From positions 1-10,669 of the forward strand of contig DFGZ01000334.1 in NCBI GenBank assembly GCA_002371295.1: 10,669 nt of DNA, given 5' to 3'. Origin of the DNA: Oribacterium sp. UBA3737. GTDB taxonomy: Bacteria; Bacillota_A; Clostridia; Lachnospirales; Lachnospiraceae. The notes below the pieces were generated by a model. It did no database searches. It worked only from the letters and a program-made list of their open reading frames with translations, and was not told where the DNA came from. Made by a program: the position numbers and the translations under genes. Positions 7,144-10,669 of this stretch are shown here, one piece after another (within the stretch, counting starts at the first letter, position 1; the number at the start of each line of letters is the position of its first letter).

Positions 7144-7153
7144 TTCTTAAAAA

Positions 7154-7192
7154 TGATAATCGGTATTATCAATATCGATAACCCCTTTATCG
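7154..7192. promoter_or_regulatory. Array of four phased GATAA/TTATC half-sites, likely operator
   Basis: On the plus strand, GATAA at 7155-7159, TTATC at 7166-7170, GATAA at 7177-7181 and TTATC at 7187-7191 alternate in orientation with centre spacings of 11, 11 and 10 bases, about one helical turn. They form a perfect 7-4-7 dyad (7154-7171), a near-perfect 16-base dyad (7166-7181) and a 6-5-6 dyad (7176-7192). The array ends about 10 bases upstream of the rex -35. This looks like cooperative regulator binding. It does not match the usual TTGTTAA-type Rex operator half-site, so the regulator is unknown. Confidence 0.55.
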
Positions 7193-7218
7193 AGTAGGGA
7201 AAATGGAGTGTTGAACGC

Positions 7219-7249
7219 AAAAAAATCCGGCCTCCATAAGAGACCGGAT
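7219..7249 (-). terminator. Intrinsic terminator of the LysR gene
   Basis: On the minus strand, a 10-base-pair stem (7240-7249 with 7225-7234, one G-U pair) closes a 5-base loop and runs into a T tract from 7225 down to 7219. It lies 45 bases beyond the LysR stop and upstream of the rex regulatory region, insulating the rex operon. Confidence 0.85.
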
Positions 7250-7266
7250 AAAAGAGACCGGATAAA
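7239..7266. repeat. 14-base tandem duplication of a terminator arm
   Basis: Two back-to-back copies of AGAGACCGGATAAA, at 7239-7252 and 7253-7266. The first contains the upstream arm of the LysR terminator; the second could pair with the same downstream arm to give an alternative hairpin with a longer loop. Confidence 0.85.
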
Positions 7267-7294
7267 AATTTGTCGATATGATCGGACATAATAT

Positions 7295-8215
7295 TTAAAT
7301 GTACTTTCTTCTCGATTCACACAGCTCCGTTATGAACTGCTGATCCAGCTTCGTAAGCTTGTAGCCATCCTTATAAATCAGGACGTCCTTGTAAATCTTC
7401 TTGTTGTCTGCGCACTTCCTAAGGACAAGATTGTAACGTTCAAGCAGCTTCTTCGGTACCGGTGAAACCCACATAAAGGTTTCAGGATTCATAGACAGAA
7501 GATCGAACTGACTTGCTCTCTCGAAGATGAATATCCTTCGAGCGATATTATCAGGAATCTCCTCCTTCACAACCTTGGAAATCGGCATCGATGGAACGTA
7601 TGGATCCGCATGAGCGATCTCAATATAATCCGTAAGATCCTCGAATGTAATCTCCTCTTTCTTTGCAAGCGGATTCTCTGCACTCATGATGAGTGAATAC
7701 GTAAACTCCGTAACCAGCTCGTACTGGAAGCCCTTCTCCTCAAGCATGGTCTTGAAGTATTTATCATAATTCTCCGCATAACGGATAATACCCAGCTTAT
7801 AATCATGATTCAGCATATTGTGGATCGTACGCTGGGAGTTTGTCTCCTTGTAGAAGACTTCAGTAGGCTCCTTTGTGAGTGACTTTGAGAACTCAGCAAA
7901 TGCCTCAGATATATAACTTGCACGCGGAACAGATATGGAAAACTTCTGCTTCGGAGTTGCGGCAGACTTATAGAACTTCTCAAGATCATCAATCTGATTC
8001 AGAATCCCCTTCGCGAAGCTTATAAACTCTTCACCCTCCGGGGTCAGCTTCATACCGTTCTGAGTTCTCTCAAAAATCGTAATACCGAGGTCACTCTCCA
8101 GTTCCTTTATGGAACGGCTGATATTCGGCGCCGCGATCATAAGTGATTCCGAAGCCTTATTCAGCGAGCCGGCCTTCGCAACCTCCAGCGCATGCTTCAT
8201 ATGTAGTAAATTCAT
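7295..8215 (-). CDS. LysR-family transcriptional regulator
   Basis: A 306-residue protein of normal LysR length. The N-terminal winged helix-turn-helix (about 1-60) has the typical features: repeated alanines and AAPNISRSIKELE as recognition helix, then the GITIFERTQNGMKLTPEG wing and linker. A periplasmic-binding-protein-like effector domain follows (about 90-300). The start at 8215 is supported by AGGTGGTGAA (8221-8230). It has its own promoter and terminator. Its effector and targets are unknown. LysR genes usually control a neighbour, but no divergent gene is present here, so it could act on the rex operon, on its own promoter or on distant genes. It shows no sign of damage. Confidence 0.9.
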   Translation of the reverse strand: MNLLHMKHALEVAKAGSLNKASESLMIAAPNISRSIKELESDLGITIFERTQNGMKLTPEGEEFISFAKGILNQIDDLEKFYKSAATPKQKFSISVPRASYISEAFAEFSKSLTKEPTEVFYKETNSQRTIHNMLNHDYKLGIIRYAENYDKYFKTMLEEKGFQYELVTEFTYSLIMSAENPLAKKEEITFEDLTDYIEIAHADPYVPSMPISKVVKEEIPDNIARRIFIFERASQFDLLSMNPETFMWVSPVPKKLLERYNLVLRKCADNKKIYKDVLIYKDGYKLTKLDQQFITELCESRRKYI

Positions 8216-8250
8216 AGAGTTTCACCACCTTTATCACTATAGGTATGTTT

Positions 8251-8279
8251 ATTCTACTATTTTGATTCGTCAGGTACAA
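8251..8279 (-). promoter_or_regulatory. Possible promoter of the LysR gene
   Basis: On the minus strand, TAGAAT (8251-8256, 5 of 6 to the -10 consensus) lies 17 bases after TTGTAC (8274-8279, 3 of 6 to the -35 consensus). The implied leader to ATG 8215 is about 28 bases. The weak -35 would suit an activated promoter. Confidence 0.45.
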
Positions 8280-8368
8280 GGAAAGATTAACAATAATCGA
8301 TTGACATATTTCACAAAAATAATGTATCACTACTACAAGAGTAAGATTAAGAAACTTCCTATGTTTAT

Positions 8369-8431
8369 AATTGAGGGTAGTTTGAGGGTAGTACTACCCC
8401 CATCTTTACCATCATCATAGAATCCTCAATT
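8369..8431. repeat. Nested dyads and 11-base tandem repeat downstream of the ORF6N gene
   Basis: TTGAGGGTAGT occurs twice in tandem (8371-8381, 8382-8392). The second copy is part of the perfect 14-base palindrome GGGTAGTACTACCC (8386-8399). An outer perfect 8-base inverted repeat (AATTGAGG 8369-8376, CCTCAATT 8424-8431) encloses all of this and reaches the ORF6N gene's stop codon. No T tract follows, so it is not a standard terminator; an operator or a structured 3' end are both possible. Confidence 0.6.
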
Positions 8432-9444
8432 TAACGCAATTGTAAAGCCGGCTGCAAAAGCAGATCATCTACCATCGGATGATATAGTTCTTTGTTATCC
8501 GACTTTGATATTGTTGTAATTTTATTTCCTGCATCTTTACTGGATGCTCCACAATGATAAATCTTTTCTGATCGCGTCTTATAATCTACAATAATATATC
8601 TATCATGGAACTTTCTTCCTGTTTTCTGGAAGGATAGTCTCACATTCGGATATTCAGTCTGAAAAGCTTGAAGCTCTGACAGACGGAGGATATTCATAAT
8701 ATTATCACTAAAAATAATAATATCTACATTAGCAGGAACACTCTTCAGCATCAAAAGTGTTTTTGGTCCAATATAGTTATCCACTATGTACAATTTTTTC
8801 TTTGCTTTACTGTAAATATCCGCATACGCTACATCGGCTTCAAATGTTTGACCTGCATATATGACATATTCTATTCCTTTATCAGGCAAAGTAAAGCTCT
8901 GAATAACTTTAGTCAGATCCTCTTTTGTAACCATGGATTCCTTTATTTTGCCAATATCTCTTGTGTTTTCAGATATCTGTAAGGCCATTTTTTCAATATT
9001 AGACGATCCAGAAAGCAGTGGATCCTGATGGATATAGTCCTTCATCTGCTTAAATGTCCGAATTAACGCTTTGCTCTGACGAATAGCAAGTTCACCTTTC
9101 AATACCGTCATAAGCATGTAAACACCACTTTCCGTAAAACACCATGGCAAATATCTAGTTCCACCTGATTGCCCTTGAAACATTGATCCCTCCCGTGAGG
9201 TCAAATTTTTTGACCTCACCAAATCTTCAAGTTCTTCTCTTGTTAATTGAAAACGAAAGTCTTCATCAAATTTTTCAATATTATTCTTCACCTGCTGATT
9301 AAAAGCCTTAGTGGTATAACCATATATCTCAGCTAAGTCTGCAGCAAGCATAACTCGCTGGCCTCTAACTGTATATATTTTAGCCTTCAAAGATTCCACT
9401 GTAATCTCCACAGGAACAATTTCATTAGATTTGTTTTCACTCAT
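8431..9444 (-). CDS. ORF6N DNA-binding domain fused to a phospholipase-D-like domain
   Basis: A 337-residue two-domain protein. Residues about 18-115 are an ORF6N domain, a KilA-N-like DNA-binding module common in phage and plasmid anti-repressors, recognisable by RGQRVMLAADLAEIYGY and GGTRYLPWCFTESGVYML. A polar helical linker (about 145-185) leads to a C-terminal domain resembling a single phospholipase-D half: HDRYIIVD at 280-287 fits HxKx4D with Arg in place of Lys, followed by GASS at 299-302. A second HKD motif is not seen, so the domain may dimerise, be a degenerate nuclease or serve in binding only. The start at 9444 follows GGGAGG (9451-9456). The gene is more AT-rich than rex or adhE, consistent with horizontal acquisition. 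Likely related to phage or defence functions; the actual role is unknown. Confidence 0.82.
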   Translation of the reverse strand: MSENKSNEIVPVEITVESLKAKIYTVRGQRVMLAADLAEIYGYTTKAFNQQVKNNIEKFDEDFRFQLTREELEDLVRSKNLTSREGSMFQGQSGGTRYLPWCFTESGVYMLMTVLKGELAIRQSKALIRTFKQMKDYIHQDPLLSGSSNIEKMALQISENTRDIGKIKESMVTKEDLTKVIQSFTLPDKGIEYVIYAGQTFEADVAYADIYSKAKKKLYIVDNYIGPKTLLMLKSVPANVDIIIFSDNIMNILRLSELQAFQTEYPNVRLSFQKTGRKFHDRYIIVDYKTRSEKIYHCGASSKDAGNKITTISKSDNKELYHPMVDDLLLQPALQLR

Positions 9445-9580
9445 GTATTTCCTCCCATTTTTCTATCCATAACCTTCATTATCATTCAAGATAAAAAAAA
9501 TTGACCTTGATGAATTTCTTTATTATTTAAATGAAAAATAAACATCAATACTTTTTCGTATTTTAACATACTTTAGTTCA

Positions 9581-9595
9581 TCTATAAATTATAGA
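9581..9595. promoter_or_regulatory. Perfect 15-base palindrome in the AT-rich gap upstream of the ORF6N gene
   Basis: TCTATAAATTATAGA is a perfect dyad around a single central base. On the minus strand it contains a TATAAT hexamer, but no convincing -35 lies 16-18 bases upstream. The rest of the 170-base gap (9445-9614) is very AT-rich without other clear signals. Confidence 0.3.
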
Positions 9596-9614
9596 ATATA
9601 TAAATCAAAACAAT

Positions 9615-10568
9615 TTATCTCACCTTCGTTCTCACCAACTTTTTATCATTCTTGTACTCACCTTTTAGAACTATCTTCCTATACTCCCTCTCCCAAGGTT
9701 CCTTCTTATACTCCAGGCATTTATTCTTTATCCGAGTAAACTCATCATATAAATCCGGAACTGATTTACTAACTTGTGCCGAATCAGCAACTTTCCTGTA
9801 TGCTTCAAATGCATCCAATGGATCATATTTTGTAACATCCCAAATAGCCGCTTTATCTTCTACAGACAATAAAAAGAAATCTTGAACCGAAAGATTCATA
9901 TTTTTAATATCTATTACTGCATCAATTGCTATAATCTCTATTTCATAATCAGTGTCAACCTTTTTACATGAAGGCGAATCATCTTTTGATTCTTCCTCCT
10001 TATTTGTACCTTCTACAAGAGTATTCTTTATTGATACATCAACATACGAATCATTCAGATTCTCTTCTTTAATAACTTTAGAATCACTAAAAGCCGGAAC
10101 ATCTTCCTGCTTAACACTTGGTCCATTAGCAACTTTAGATATATCTTTCTTATTAGCTAAAACTGATTCTATGACAGGCTCTGGCTTAGGCTTTGGAAGT
10201 TCTGGGATCTTTTCTTCTGTATCGACATTGTCTAATTCTTTTTCAAATTCAGATATACTAATACTATCAATATCTTTTAATTCTATATCATACAGACAAT
10301 CCTGATATATTTTATCAGCAATTCTAAATCTTTTATCTTCCTCTCGCTTTAACTCTTTCAAAATCTGCAGTCGGTCTCTATATTCATCTTCATCAAAGGA
10401 ATCCACATTTCCTTGACTAATAGCGTTCTTGTTTTTTTTATTTCTTAACCTAGCCTTTTCTTTGTAAAGGCATTTCTGCTCTTCTGATATTTCTCTATAT
10501 CTATGTAATTCCGTGCAGTAGAACTTGGTAAACCATTTGCCTGTATCTTTATCTCTATACGCCGGCAT
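9615..10568 (-). CDS. Hypothetical acidic protein with an integrase-arm-like N-terminus
   Basis: A 317-residue protein I do not recognise as a whole. The first ~18 residues (MPAYRDKDTGKWFTKFYC) resemble the three-stranded arm DNA-binding domain that begins many tyrosine integrases. No core-binding or catalytic integrase domain follows. Residues 22-90 are highly charged and helical (Lys/Arg/Glu-rich). About 115-205 is acidic and low-complexity with a PKPKPEP stretch, probably disordered. About 222-300 appears folded again (aromatic and hydrophobic residues, two Trp). No signal peptide or membrane segment is seen. ATG at 10568 is chosen because AAGGAG (10578-10583) sits 9 bases upstream; the ATG at 10577 touches it directly. 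It precedes the ORF6N gene by 170 bases on the same strand and is similarly AT-rich. Function unknown; a DNA-binding or mobile-element role is only a suggestion. Confidence 0.75.
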   Translation of the reverse strand: MPAYRDKDTGKWFTKFYCTELHRYREISEEQKCLYKEKARLRNKKNKNAISQGNVDSFDEDEYRDRLQILKELKREEDKRFRIADKIYQDCLYDIELKDIDSISISEFEKELDNVDTEEKIPELPKPKPEPVIESVLANKKDISKVANGPSVKQEDVPAFSDSKVIKEENLNDSYVDVSIKNTLVEGTNKEEESKDDSPSCKKVDTDYEIEIIAIDAVIDIKNMNLSVQDFFLLSVEDKAAIWDVTKYDPLDAFEAYRKVADSAQVSKSVPDLYDEFTRIKNKCLEYKKEPWEREYRKIVLKGEYKNDKKLVRTKVR

Positions 10569-10577
10569 ATTAATCAT

Positions 10578-10583
10578 CTCCTT
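10578..10583 (-). promoter_or_regulatory. Ribosome binding site deciding the start of the hypothetical gene
   Basis: AAGGAG on the minus strand. ATG 10577 immediately abuts it and cannot use it, while ATG 10568 lies 9 bases downstream. Confidence 0.7.
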
Positions 10584-10614
10584 CTCTTATTTGTTATATA
10601 TAAATGATATTTAT

Positions 10615-10645
10615 CCGGTACCTTACAGTTTGGGTAAAGTACCGG
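10615..10645. repeat. Hairpin upstream of the hypothetical gene
   Basis: CCGGTAC (10615-10621) pairs with GTACCGG (10639-10645), and after one mismatch TTAC (10623-10626) pairs with GTAA (10634-10637), leaving a 7-base loop. The minus strand has no T tract after it. It may be the end of an upstream gene outside the window, or an operator or leader structure for the hypothetical gene. Confidence 0.5.
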
Positions 10646-10669
10646 CATTTTATCAGTCTTTTCCAAATC

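Noticed and set aside
8301..8329. TTGACA on the plus strand upstream of the LysR gene as a divergent promoter
   Set aside because: The -10 position (GTATCA at 17 bases) is poor and no plus-strand gene follows; the plus-strand frame at 8109-8420 starts inside the LysR gene and has no gene-like features.
9445..9614. Clear promoter for the ORF6N gene
   Set aside because: Several TATAAT-like hexamers occur in this AT-rich gap, but none has a convincing -35 at 16-18 bases.
10615..10645. Intrinsic terminator on the minus strand
   Set aside because: The hairpin is good but is followed by ATAAATATC rather than a T tract, so termination is not supported.

Overview
The window reads as a chromosomal segment from an anaerobic, fermentative Firmicute, most likely a clostridium of the Lachnospiraceae type. 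The signs are a bifunctional AdhE, a Rex repressor, a putative sensory [FeFe]-hydrogenase operon, strong GGAGG-type ribosome binding sites and low-to-moderate G+C. The genus cannot be fixed from the sequence alone. All ten supported genes lie on the minus strand, so transcription runs from high to low coordinates. No rRNA, tRNA, CRISPR array or intact insertion sequence was seen.

Right end (about 8431-10669), accessory-looking and very AT-rich: an unrecognised 317-residue acidic protein whose first residues resemble the DNA-binding arm of tyrosine integrases, then an ORF6N DNA-binding protein fused to a phospholipase-D-like domain. Next come a short spacer rich in dyads (8371-8431) and a LysR-type regulator with its own promoter and a strong intrinsic terminator, one arm of which is tandemly duplicated.

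Centre (about 2979-7192): a compact operon of rex, adhE and an APH/choline-kinase-like phosphotransferase. Genes overlap or are 13 bases apart. A vegetative-type promoter (7115-7143) precedes rex, and just upstream sit four GATAA half-sites in alternating orientation, one helical turn apart (7154-7192). Rex senses NADH/NAD+; AdhE consumes NADH to make ethanol.

Left end (1-2850): two tandem thioredoxin-like [2Fe-2S] proteins, a HydS-type [FeFe]-hydrogenase with a C-terminal PAS domain, and the N-terminal part of a SpoIIE/PP2C-type phosphatase running off the window. H-cluster cysteines are all present, but the neighbouring residues used by catalytic enzymes are changed, as expected for a sensor. 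An inverted-repeat element carrying an octamer tandem array lies between hydrogenase and phosphatase, and a second inverted/tandem repeat element separates this operon from the adhE operon.

Taken together, an NADH sensor with the main ethanol enzyme sits next to a putative H2/redox sensor with a phosphatase output, which suggests joint control of how fermentation electrons are disposed of. The less familiar parts are the kinase tied to adhE, the phased half-site array, the ORF6N-PLD fusion and the unknown 317-residue protein.
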